From contig CM025850.1 in assembly GCA_003952965.2 (NCBI GenBank), positions 27,997,611 through 28,061,610 of the forward strand: a stretch of DNA of 64,000 bases, written 5' to 3'. The position numbers were made by a program, and so were the translations under genes. Under the pieces are notes generated by a model. The model was not told where the DNA came from, searched no databases, and worked only from the letters and a program-made list of their open reading frames with translations. This document shows positions 1 through 10,025 of this stretch, piece by piece. Position 1 is the first letter of the stretch; each line of letters begins with the position of its first letter. Source of the stretch: Morella rubra. Its lineage: Eukaryota; Streptophyta; Magnoliopsida; Fagales; Myricaceae.

Positions 1-191
1 CCCAGGAAAAAAAATTTCCCCAAAAGTTAATGGTCAGTGGTTTATGAGGTGCTCAAATATGTATAATACAAGATAAGTCAGATTGTTTACAATTCTTGCT
101 GCTGGAATATGCACTGAATGTTTCCGGAGTTGAATGGCAGCTGCCCAAGTTACTATCCTACCAAACCTCACAAATTCATTCTCTTTTGTAG

Positions 192-1371
192 GTAAAAGGC
201 AAGAAGCTTCTCAGTTATTCACCAAAATGCAGGAAGAAGGGATAAAACCTGGGATGGTATGTACACATGTTGTATATATTGCTCAAACTTACGCGCTTAT
301 GAAAAAAATAGATCTTAATTGTGCATTAATGGTAGTTAGATAATAAACACAGAAGAGGCATATTACTGGTAGATAATGACCTTTCTCTTATCGTATTTGA
401 TATTGATGGGTTATACTTGATGTCACCCCTACAATGATCTCTCTCTCTCTCTCTTGCTCTCATGTGCATATGTGCAATATAGCTTGTAGGATGATTCTCT
501 ATTCTACTGCATGACTTTTGTGTTAAACTTGAGAAAGAGGAACATCCCATTTTATTTCTCTGCGGCTGAACCTCCAGTGCTGCAGTTTGTCGTTTTGGTT
601 GGCTATAATGCTGTTAGTCACACTATAAAATCATATCTGCATATGCTCAGTTGATGCTGCCTTCTATTTTTGACTGCTCAATAAGTTGAACAATTGAGCA
701 GTTACATGAAATGTATGCAAGAACTAATTTTGCCATCACATAAAATATGTGACAAGAGGAGACATCTAATCAAGGTGCTTATTTATTTCGGTGCTGGAAC
801 AATGCAGGTCAGCTACAACATTATGATGAATGTATATGCTACTGCAGGCCTTTATCATGAAGTGGATGAACTTTTTCAAGCCATGCAGAGAGATGGTTGC
901 TCACCTGACTCATTTACCTACCTTGCCCTTGTCCGGGCTTACACTGAGGGATTGAAATACTCTGAAGCTGAGGAGACCATTGATTCTATGGAGAAAAGGG
1001 GCATCCCCCCTTCTTGTGCACATTTTAACCCCTTACTCTCTGCTTTTGCAAAAGCAGGTCTTATCAGGGAAGCTGAACGGGTTTATAAAAAGCTACTCAC
1101 AGCCGGTTTATATCCCGACCTTGCGTGCAATCGGACTATGCTGAGAGGTTACATGGACTATGGACTTGTGGAAGAAGGCATCAACTTTTTCGAACGGATT
1201 TTTGGGTCTGTGGAAGCAGACAGGTTTATAATGAGTGCAGCTGTGCTTTTTTACAAGTCTGCAGGAAGAGATATCAAAGCTGAAGGTGTGTTAAACTCCA
1301 TGAACAGTCTGGGAATCCCGATCCTCAAAGACCTTGAAGTTGGATTAAAGCTTAAAACCCCATCATTATAA
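192..1371 (+). CDS. Pentatricopeptide repeat (PPR) protein, 3' end only
   Basis: This is the last part of a P-type PPR protein whose 5' part lies left of the window. PPR proteins bind organellar RNA, one base per 35-residue repeat, and act in plastids or mitochondria. Two exons are readable. Exon 192-256 follows an AG at 190-191, ends at a GT donor at 257 and carries KRQEASQLFTKMQEEGIKPG. Exon 808-1371 follows an AG at 806-807 and encodes 187 residues up to TAA. Joining them in phase 0 restores a repeat continuing KPGM-VSYNIMM. About five helix-turn-helix repeats follow, with typical SYNIMMNVYA, TYLALVRAY, HFNPLLSAFAKAG and CNRTMLRGY starts. The first exon enters at codon position 2, so an upstream exon must exist. 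The tail resembles Arabidopsis EMB976 (At5g27270) from memory, which is tentative. The family is certain; the orthologue is not. Confidence 0.88.
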
Positions 1372-3187
1372 TACTAGTGGGCCAGGAGAAGAGCTAAGTA
1401 CATTTGGAATGGTAGAGGGCTGGTTACAAAAGAATGCGACAATTGTATATCAGTAATGCCGTTGGTTCAGGCAATTTAGTGCTAAAAGCCTCCGTGGTTG
1501 AAGAGCCTAGAGCTCCTCTTGTCTGTCAAGACTAAAATTAGAGGGAGATGCCGAACTGTATCCAAAAGACTGGTGACGTAATGTGAGGTGGTGGCATACC
1601 ATCAGTTTGTGGCTGTTTTATAGCTATTCTTCCTTTGATTAAGTGTTGTAGAGCTTTGAAGACATCTTCGACCACAGATTTATGTTTGAGTAGAGAAACC
1701 TGGAAATCTTGCTGGGAGGCATATTGTTGCATGAGGGATACCTTTGTTGATGTCGATCATATCAAATGAATAGGGAGATGAACGTTAGAGCTTGTTTGCT
1801 GTATGGACCAGCAATTGGTGCCATGAATCCTTCAGTATACTTGGAGTCTGATGCCCCCCTGGTACAAGTCCTGATCTCACATGTTATTGGAACCATGCGA
1901 AGACAGTACGCAGACCCACTAAAATGCAGATAAAGCATCCAATTATTCAAAGATGGCGGTGTCTAGGAAAGCATACAGGTATAACATGAGTGCAGCTAAC
2001 CAGCCTTTGATAGTCTGCAGGAAAGGACTTTGAAGCTGGTATTTTAGTTCCATGAATTTGGGATCGGATTCCAGAATAACTTTGGAGCTGGATTGAAGCT
2101 CAGATCCACCCTGCACTACTTATGAACTAAACCCGTTACAGGGCTATGGAAAGAGACTGATGATGATCAAATGCTATATAGTGATATCCTGTGAAGGGAA
2201 AATGACTGATGCTGAGCAAATGCCATGTTGGTTTTTATGAAAATCGGGGACGTGGCACTGGGTACAGGCCATTGTATTGCTAGTCCTCCTTTGATCTACT
2301 AGCAAAGAGCTCTGGCATATCTGGAACTCCAATTTGAGATGCCCAATACATGACACTCTAATCTCCTTAACAGAAGTGGCATGAGACCTTTGATTTTGAC
2401 CTTTAAGAATGTTCAATGTATCTTTTAGAGGCCCAAGCATAAATTATGAGAAAGTGACTGGAAAATGTGTGCGCCAAAAATAAATTAAATAATTGTCGAA
2501 GAAACAAATTTTATAGATTCCATAATCTTGAGCTAGAACGTGTCCTCTCATTCTCAGGTTCAGCAAATTCGAGTCTTTGTAATCGAAGCTAAAGCTTTCA
2601 TGGGCCCAAATCATCTACCAACACAAGAACACTGAATTCTTATAAATCTTCACCTTCACTTTTTAAAGAAATTATTTTTTTTATTTATGGTGGAACAATA
2701 AAATTTTAACATAAATTTCAATACTTGTTCATACAAACTCTAATATTTTTTCATTAAAAAAAAAACTACAATAAATTTTCTCTTTCCCTACCTTCTAAAA
2801 AACTTCATTGTTTTTTCATTAAAAAATTTCATCAAATATTCTTTACTTTTCAATGAATTATAATAAAAATTATTGAACAATAAAATATTTTTAATTTTTT
2901 TCACCAATTCTTTATAAACCCTCAAAATAACTCTCAAAATTTTCTCTGGAATTACTTACTAAACATCACTTCCAAAGTCGAGCCTTCGAAATATGTGTGT
3001 TGTAAATTTGGTATCTCCACGAGTTATGTGTGGCCCAACTTAAGAAGTCGTTAAAGAGTTGGAACCGGGCCTGGTGTTTCTTCTTGGGCCCAGCGAGTGA
3101 GCCCATGTTCACCCATCTTTCAACTCTACCATTTCCTCCTCGTAGTCCCGTCTTCATGTGCGGATACCAATTGATCTCTCTCTCGGA
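1372..3187. other. PPR 3' flank, gene remnant and NDUFS6 upstream region
   Basis: This stretch holds the PPR 3' UTR, a degraded copy of the PPR last exon (see 1855-2100), an AT-rich low-complexity tract at about 2640-2960 with AAAATTTT-type words, and the promoter and 5' UTR of the downstream complex I gene. No other intact gene is visible on either strand. Confidence 0.6.
1855..2100 (+). pseudogene. Decayed duplicate of the PPR terminal exon
   Basis: This stretch aligns collinearly, with small gaps, to about 1105-1352 of the PPR coding exon. The clearest shared words are ATGAGTGCAGCT (1233 and 1986), AGTCTGCAGGAA (1254 and 2011) and GGATTGAAGCT against GGATTAAAGCT at the end. Matching blocks also cover the parts encoding YPDLACNRTML and EGINFFERI. 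The copy has stops and indels in all frames and carries no ORF. I infer an old tandem duplication of the gene's 3' end that now lies in the 3' flank. Confidence 0.6.
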
Positions 3188-6100
3188 ATGGCGTCCAGTC
3201 TGTTCAAAACCCTGATTAGATCGTCGAATATTCCATCAACGGCCAGAAGCCTCTGCGTCGTCAGCAGCGAAGTCAGCAACCACACTGCCAAATGGATGCA
3301 GGTACCTTTAATTTCCTATTCCAAGTATACAATTTCTGCAACCAAAGTAATATTCGATCGTCTGACAAATTTTCCTTAATTTGCTTCTCTCCATGCGTCC
3401 TTAGTATGGTGGCGCTTTGGTCGAATCGGCTTCGATTGTGTGCAGCTAAAAGCTTTCGAGTTTTAGGTGTATTTAAGTTCGAAATTTGATGAGCTTAATT
3501 TTTCGGAGGTTCTTGTATTTGTTGAGCTATATAATAGGTATTCATTGCCTAAATACTATAGATGGAGAGAAATAAGAAGCTTTGAAAAACTAAGTTTTCT
3601 ACAGACGCAAAAGTCTGCTTGGTTGCCGAGACAATGTAGGAGAAGAAAACAAGATTACATTCAATTGGAATTTTCTGGGTTTTTTTTTTTTTTTACGGAA
3701 ATCTTGGAGTCAGTACTCATCATAGAAACTATAGTTTGTATAACATTTTTTCCAAGTAGTTGCATGATTTGTCTCTTATATGTTGTTATTTTTGTTCATT
3801 ATGAGCTATATCCAGAGATGTAAAGAATGACTGGTTGAGTGCGCAATTTTTCATTTCGTAACCAAAGAAATTGTTTAGGATGTTTTAATAGCAACCATAT
3901 TTCAGTGGCAGCTTTTAGTAATTTTTGTTTTCCTTGGTGAACTTGTTTCTTAAATGATTTTTCTTTAGAGGGAAGAGAATTTGAAAAACAAAGGAAGTTC
4001 TGTACTCCGAATTATTGACCAATCTGGTTTTTTTTTTCCCGGCTTTAAGCACTTCTCCATGCTTGATATTTTTGTAACCTGTAACCCGAATGATATATAT
4101 ATATATATATATATATATATTGCGGGATCAGAGCTCTAGCGAATTAAGAACTGAGAATTGCATAATCGAGTTTTCAGAAAGTGAAGCTGCCTTGTTGCAT
4201 ATTACGCCCGGAATTTATATTTCCTTCTAGGCAATTTCCCATCTTTGTGCAAGTATGTTTTCTTTAAAGTAGCATTTGCATTGTTCTGACAGATGCATAT
4301 GTTTCAAAATATTGAGCTGGTTCAGTAAGGCTGACGACACTATCTTGGATTGTAGCGAAACATAGACTGTTCTAAGAGACTTTTTTTTTTCTTTTTTGTT
4401 AAGTGGTTGTAAGAGAAAACTTTGTTGTTAAGACAATTTTGGAATATAGGTGGTTTTGAGTGGATAATAAACTCTGAGGAATATCTCTCCAAGTGTGAAA
4501 AAAGAACTATGTGGAATTCTGTCAGAGATTTAATGATAATTTGTGAACAGAAGAAGTTTGTTGACGAACTTTGATGTGAGATTCTACTGGCTTTATCAGG
4601 TATTCTTTAGGTTGCTGGTAGTTTTGCATGGCAGACAAAGACATGTCACAGAGCAATGAGGAAATTTTTCCAAAAAGAATGTATAAGAAAACAATTTGCT
4701 TGTCCTTTAGAGGTATTGTGTTTAGGGGTTTGGTTCCATCTAGAGAGGTTTAATGTGGTTTTGATAGAAAATTAAATGGACGGTGTACTAAAGTAATTTA
4801 GTTTCTTAAGCAATTATATGAGAGAGCAGAAACATATCATGAGTGTGTGTGGACATATGGTTACTGCTTGAATATGCTATCTAATTGGATGGTTTGTGGA
4901 GTATAGAGCAGTGGTTTGCACTTCCTTGGGATTTTACAAATAGTATCAGAGTAGACCTGATAATGATTAGGTAGGCTTGGCTGGTCCTTACAAGGAGTAC
5001 CAAGGGTATAAGGTGTGAAAATTTTGATAACCAAGGCTCACATGGTGTGAGAAGTGAAAAGGAGCAAGAGATGAATGGTAAAAGTATCAAGTCTATGTTG
5101 GATCATTATCATATGAAATTGAGCCTTACATGACTCGAAGAAGCTTGAAAAATCAACATTGACTCGTTTTTGGAAGGAAAAGGCAATTGTTTGGATGTTT
5201 AAAAAGTAAACATAAAACAGATACTGAATATTTGCACTAGGACAAGTAGGACTACCCATTTCTTGTAGCATTATTTTATGGCGTGGAGATGTGTATGTGC
5301 CTAAGAGTCCTCACCTTTCTATTGTAGTCTACTATTGGTCATAATCTACCATAAAGGCTATGAACTATGGATACGCCAAAACCCCTAGAGTATTAGTCCT
5401 AGATCTATTAGACATGGCTTGCCACTAAACATGTCAGTATGCATATCCAATAAATGGTTGACAATTGAAAAAAATATATAAAATTTTGGCAGTCTTTTTA
5501 TGTTCACGAGTCATGACATGCAAGTTATATAGCTACCACTTAAACTGGGAAAAAAGAACTGTTTTTCGTTTGGGTAAGGGGACAAAGAAAAGTAAATTTA
5601 ACTAAACCAGACCCAAGATCTCTTTTAGAATCTTGGTTTGTCACCACAGATGTGTGGATTGTGCTCCTCGAGAATCTATCTCTCAATCGATCAATTATGG
5701 TTCACGGTTCCAATGACTCTGCATTATTGGGGCTTATACCTAAACAGGCTTTTGCGGTCAAGTTATATGCGGCAGAGAATGTCGATGGTCTTGATTGATT
5801 GCTGAGGCTCAGGTGCTGCATGGCTTAGAGTATTACTCTCTTCTGTATATTGTATTGAGCCGAGAGGTGGCTTTGATATTTTATTCATCAGTATCGGGGA
5901 GTTCAAATGTGTACTTGCACTCTAAAATGGATGATAGCGTATTTTTCTCAGAAAATCTGCTCCAGAGGCTCTGGAGAGTTTGATAAGCATTTCCTATGCA
6001 AGAGTACGTACCCATTTATGTTTCACGTTCTGCTTGTAGGACATAAGTAAGAAGTCCCCTATGGAGCTGATCAATGAAGTTCCTCCTATTAAGGTTGAGG

Positions 6101-6377
6101 GCAGGATTGTTGCTTGTGAAGGAGGTTAGTTTGTCCTCTGATTGTTTTCTTGTTTCTTTTACAGGATTTTCACCGAATAAACTGTGTTTCTCTCTATTCC
6201 TTGATCAAGTCAATCCACTTTTCACAACCACATGATTCGTAAGGGGTTTACCTTTTTCTGGTTGCAGACAGCAATCCTGCGCTTGGGCACCCAATTGAAT
6301 TCATATGCCTTGACCGGAAGGAGCCAGCTATTTGCAAGTATTGTGGCCTGCGCTTCGTTCAGGAGCACCACCACTAG
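3188..6377 (+). CDS. NADH-ubiquinone oxidoreductase 13 kDa subunit, mitochondrial (complex I, NDUFS6 type)
   Basis: This is an accessory subunit of respiratory complex I at the N-module/Q-module boundary of the mitochondrial matrix arm. Coding exons are 3188-3301, 6040-6124 and 6268-6377, all with GT-AG introns. They join to 102 residues, the size expected for the plant protein. The N-terminus MASSLFKTLIRSSNIPS is a basic, Ser-rich mitochondrial presequence. The core HTAKWMQ-DISKKSPMELI is shared with Arabidopsis At3g03070. The C-terminal zf-CHCC zinc site is visible as Cys64, His74, Cys89 and Cys92 (CKYCGLRF), and the protein ends in three His. The start at 3188 was chosen because the upstream in-frame ATG at 3158 would place UTR-like residues before the presequence. 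Intron 1 is unusually long, 2.7 kb. The neighbour ATAD3 is also mitochondrial. Confidence 0.93.
4093..4120. repeat. (AT)n microsatellite in NDUFS6 intron 1
   Basis: About 14 uninterrupted AT units lie in the first intron. It is a simple-sequence repeat with no coding effect. Confidence 0.9.
4935..5290 (+). mobile_element. Possible degenerate LTR-retrotransposon fragment in NDUFS6 intron 1
   Basis: The word AGTATCAGAGTAGACC at about 4942 resembles the tRNA-Met primer-binding site TGGTATCAGAGC that follows the 5' LTR in many plant Ty1-copia elements. The following 300 bp are not obviously genic, and I found no paired LTR. The 2.7-kb intron is long for this small gene, which would fit an insertion. 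Weak evidence. Confidence 0.25.
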
Positions 6378-7054
6378 GAGTCTGAAGTGAAGCTGATTAC
6401 TGCACCTGTTATGATCTGCAATGCTGAACCCTAAGGGATAATTTTCTCGTGGCAAGGGTCATGTTTGTTGCAGCATCCTCTTTTTTTCTTCTCTGACAGA
6501 CTAATGGTGTAACGATATATTTCCAGTTGTTTAACATTAAGCAAAATAAGGATTTGATATGCCCCTTCATGCTTTTCAGTGGGGCCTATTTATACGAATA
6601 TCTGAAGTGCATTTGATCAGTTCGTCTACTTCGTGCCTTGTGAAATGTTGCGATGAGTTTCATCCTCATCTGAAATGTGCTTGCGTCTGACATCCGGTGG
6701 TTAGATAGATTCATAATTTGAGATTTTGCAACCATTCAGCGCACGGTTCGTATGATATTGTATGGTCTGTCAATGTACCAAAGTTTCACTTAATTTTTCC
6801 TTTTTGGGAAAATCATAATTCATGCGAATGTATACCCTATACCATTTAGGGTTTTTTTTAATAACATTCTACATGAGTAATAGGTTATATTTCAAAGCCG
6901 GAAAACAATTGCAGCATCTTCAGATCAAAGTGAGCCTTTTTGTGGAAATAAACATTAAATTTTGTATTTTTCACTTTGTTATATTTAGGCATATGAACAT
7001 TAACCAAGCACAATTAGTACTCAATAATTAACTTCTTGCTACATAAATGAGGCA

Positions 7055-7240
7055 GACTAATACACAAAGTGCACATATCTCCTTTTCTTCAAGACTGAAG
7101 CCTCGATTGACCATTTCTCGACTAATCTGGATTTTGCAGATATTATGGCCTCCCGTTTCTTGCAGAGCTTTGTAATAGTGCTATCAAGTTCAACAAGAGC
7201 ATTTTCTAGTTGCTTTTCAATATAAAGATCAAAACGGGCA
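7055..7240 (-). pseudogene. Coding-like minus-strand fragment, unknown family
   Basis: Read on the minus strand, about 60 codons from 7240 down to a stop near 7058 have protein-like composition, including RARFDLYIEKQLENALVELD and KLCKKREAIISAKSRLVEKW, a charged probable coiled coil. There is no ATG, and a TGA lies just upstream in frame. A further coding-like stretch continues upstream to about 7370 but in two different frames (VDIIKHEL, then RASQLVDKLGDLT). I do not recognise the family. It is probably the remains of a gene, though an unannotated exon cannot be excluded. Confidence 0.35.
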
Positions 7241-7880
7241 CGTGTGACTCTTCAAATCATCAGAAGCAAAATTCTAAAATCCTGCAAACTGTTAGGTCTC
7301 CAAGCTTGTCCACCAGTTGAGAAGCTCGTGTTTGATGATATCCACGAACTTTGTGTTTGTCATGCTGTATATGCACTCGCGTAACATGTTAAAGAACAAC
7401 AGTTTCACCTTTGGACTTAATGTGGACTCAGCACTAATATCTCCGTATTTGTATATTAACTGCTCCGACCTAACTCTAGTGTTACCATGTAACTATTGAT
7501 ATTGACGGTAAATCTACTATTTATTCCAAAAGTTTAAGTAGATAGAAAGAGATAAATTTTATTATTTGAATTATATTTTGTAATACTCTCTCTAGTTCAC
7601 TTGTCGGCCGGTCCCTCTTTTTATTGTAAGTGTTGAATTTCTTGAGACAAATTCTGCCTAGCACATGAGGGATGAAGAAAGAAGGCACATGAGAAGCAAT
7701 AGTAAGAGGGGTTTGAGCAAAACGGTTTGCACACTCCGCAATGGATAGTATCATCTGGGATCTGCAAAGAGCATAGAAATACGGTGTCTTTTCTTCTTCG
7801 AAAGTTGATATTGACTCAATTTCGCAACGAGAAAGGATTATGTAGAAAACAAACTATATATAACTGTGCAAAGAGATGAT

Positions 7881-8028
7881 TGTGATTTAAAGATATAAAT
7901 CTAATGTTTCAAGATTGACCATGTCATTTAATAAGTCAAGTTAAGATTGAGTCACATCATTTTGATCTCTTCACCTTATTGAATGACGTGATCATTCTTA
8001 AACATTGAATTTATATCTTTAAATCACA
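7881..8028. repeat. 148-bp imperfect inverted repeat (MITE-like hairpin)
   Basis: The arms at 7881-7934 and 7976-8028 are reverse complements over about 54 bp, roughly 80 percent identical by eye. Both begin TGTGATTTAAAGATATAAAT when read inward. A loop of about 41 bp separates them. No clear target duplication flanks the arms. It is probably an old foldback MITE; a small-RNA-producing hairpin is possible. Confidence 0.6.
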
Positions 8029-8909
8029 GCTTTTCATATTTTGTCTCTCCCTAAAATCCGTTCTCATTTGTCATCTAGGTATCGGTCTTATATAAGTGCA
8101 TTTATGATCAATGAAGAAATTAAAGTGCACCCGGCCTTCCTACAGTAGAAGTTGACCTTTCCCGACGTACCCGCCACAAAGATGACAGCGGATTGCCTCA
8201 GGCCTCACGGAACCCCAGCCATTGGGAAGCGTAGCGTCCGATCGATCTCCCCAATTTGTTCGAGTACTGCTATACCCCAGTTAGCTGTTGATCGACTCAT
8301 TTGCATTAAATGTCACTTAAACACGGTCCACTGAAGCAAATGCCAACTTACTATTTATATATAAATTTTTACACTTTTTTTTTTTTTTGTAGGAATTGCA
8401 TGATGCAATTAATTAGAAGTGAAGAATACAAAAGGAGAAAGACAGAAGATAAAGAGAGGGACAAGAAAAGACAAAAAGGCAGAAAATGTCCATAGGAATA
8501 GCATGCGGCCTTGAAGCTTGAAATAATGAACATCCTCGCATTCACTTGACGAAGTAGAAAAAAAAAAACGAGATATCATACCCATAAATGCTACAAGTTT
8601 GAAGAAGAAAAAAATTGTAATTATTACTTGGAATAATGAGACGCGAGAGCGTGTGGAATAATAAACTTTATTTAATACAATGAAGAATTGTGTTTTTTTT
8701 TTAAAGTAGTGATACATGGATTTGGGTTATTTATGTATGTGGGTGTTCATGTACTTAGAAAATTCATGTATTTAGAGTTAATATTAGGTGTATCCATGAG
8801 CCTATAAATATCCATGTAGGCATTGACACATGACAAGCCATTGTAGTTTAGAGAAATTTTCAGAAATAGTGTCTCTCTTTTCTCTAGCATAGAATTTCTT
8901 TCCGTTTCA

Positions 8910-9049
8910 ATTGCCAATTTGACTTCCATTTGATAAATTGTCCATTTATTTTGAACGGCAGAAAAACAATCATTCAAAGTCTCCAATCGCGCAACCGAGG
9001 CAATAACTTCTCCATAATCAATGCTGGAACGTTGGCTATATCCCTTGGC
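8910..9049 (-). mobile_element. Ty1-copia reverse transcriptase fragment, distal piece
   Basis: On the minus strand this encodes AKGYSQRSSIDYGEVIASVA, then RLETLNDCFSAVQNKW and IYQMEVKLA. That matches the start of the copia reverse-transcriptase domain (consensus KARLVAKGYSQ..GIDY.E.FAPVARL). The piece stops before the first catalytic aspartate block and runs into unrelated, LTR-like sequence at about 8700-8900. It is separated from its upstream half at 13121-13290 by the hAT insertion and is non-functional. Confidence 0.75.
9042..9049. repeat. 8-bp target-site duplication, left (CCCTTGGC)
   Basis: CCCTTGGC immediately precedes the hAT left end. The same 8 bases follow the right end at 13113-13120. 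An 8-bp duplication is the hAT hallmark. Confidence 0.95.
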
Positions 9050-9229
9050 TAGGGCTGGCCAAGTAACCGGCCAACCCGGATCGAAATCGGACTGATTTTT
9101 GCCAAAATCAGTCCCTTTCTGATACCCAGTTTACCGGTCCGATAAACCGGTTTACTCTAGTCGGTTTCGGGTTATTTATATGGAAAATTGGAGCTGGACC
9201 GGAGTATATCACTCCAAACTGGTCCTTAT

Positions 9230-9232
9230 CGG

Positions 9233-9263
<31 letters not shown>

Positions 9264-9600
9264 CGCACTGATGAATTTGAGGCATTTGACCCCGCCCCCT
9301 ACCCCCCCGAACCCCTCTCTTTCCCGTCCCCCCCCCCCGACCCTTCTCTCTCCCGCGCCCCCCTCTTTTTTATTTTCAAAAAACCTAATTTCCCCCCACC
9401 CTCCCTCTTCCGGCCTCCCCTCCTCCCTCTAGCGTTCCTCCTCTCCACCTCACGGCCGCCCCTCCCCCTCCCCTCCACCGTGTGTCCCTCCCTCTCCTCC
9501 ACCTCATGGCCTCCCTTCCCCCTCCACCTCCAGGCTAGCGTGCGGCCTCTCCCTCCCTCCACCACCTTACAGCGTTTGTAAGTTATTTTTTTTTTTCTTT
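9230..9600. repeat. Low-complexity leader of the hAT element (poly-T/poly-A, then CT-rich)
   Basis: A run of T followed by a run of A at about 9232-9262 is followed by some 300 bp of C-rich pyrimidine sequence. Long open frames here on both strands are composition artefacts full of Pro, or of Arg and Gly. It probably forms part of the transposase 5' UTR. Confidence 0.7.
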
Positions 9601-10025
9601 TTTTTAACATCAGTAGGTTCAATATCTATTTAGTTTTTCCCTTCATATGCTACGTTTATATTGTTGTCACTTGTCAGTATAGTGTTAATGTGTTATATAT
9701 ATTGGATAAAAGTGTTAATTTTTTTTATGCAGGTTACGAGATTGTGAGTTTTGAAGTTGTGTTTGAGGTCAGTGCATTGTATTGAGGTAAAAATTTGTTC
9801 ACTTATGTAGTTAATTATTTATTATAGTTAATTAGTTAATTTAATATTTTAGAGTATAAGTAGGTTGTGAAACTGTGGAGGATGGGCTTGATTGGATTAT
9901 TGATAATTGATTGAATATTTACTTTTGAAATTGTGTTGATATTTGCTTGTTTAGTATTAGTAATTTAGTATATATTGTGACATTGGAGTATATATTTTGA
10001 TGCATTTTTTGTTCACCTTTGCTAG

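Larger units (their letters stand above)
6378..8690. other. NDUFS6 3' UTR and intergenic region
   Basis: After the NDUFS6 stop comes its 3' UTR, then AT-rich DNA with no intact gene. Two structures stand out and are listed separately: a coding-like minus-strand stretch at about 7085-7240 and a 148-bp inverted repeat at 7881-8028. A short GC-richer patch at about 8125-8300 has no ORF that I recognise. Confidence 0.5.

Noticed and set aside
3467-3823. 118-codon open frame in NDUFS6 intron 1
   Set aside because: It is Phe/Leu-rich across a poly-T tract, inside an intron, with no recognisable domain.
8409-8717. 102-codon minus-strand Phe-rich open frame
   Set aside because: It arises from A/T-rich and GA-rich low complexity; no family signal.
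9180-9622. Long open frames on both strands over the CT-rich stretch (Pro-rich on +, Arg/Gly-rich on -)
   Set aside because: They follow from pyrimidine-rich low-complexity sequence in the hAT leader, and have no domain or start context.
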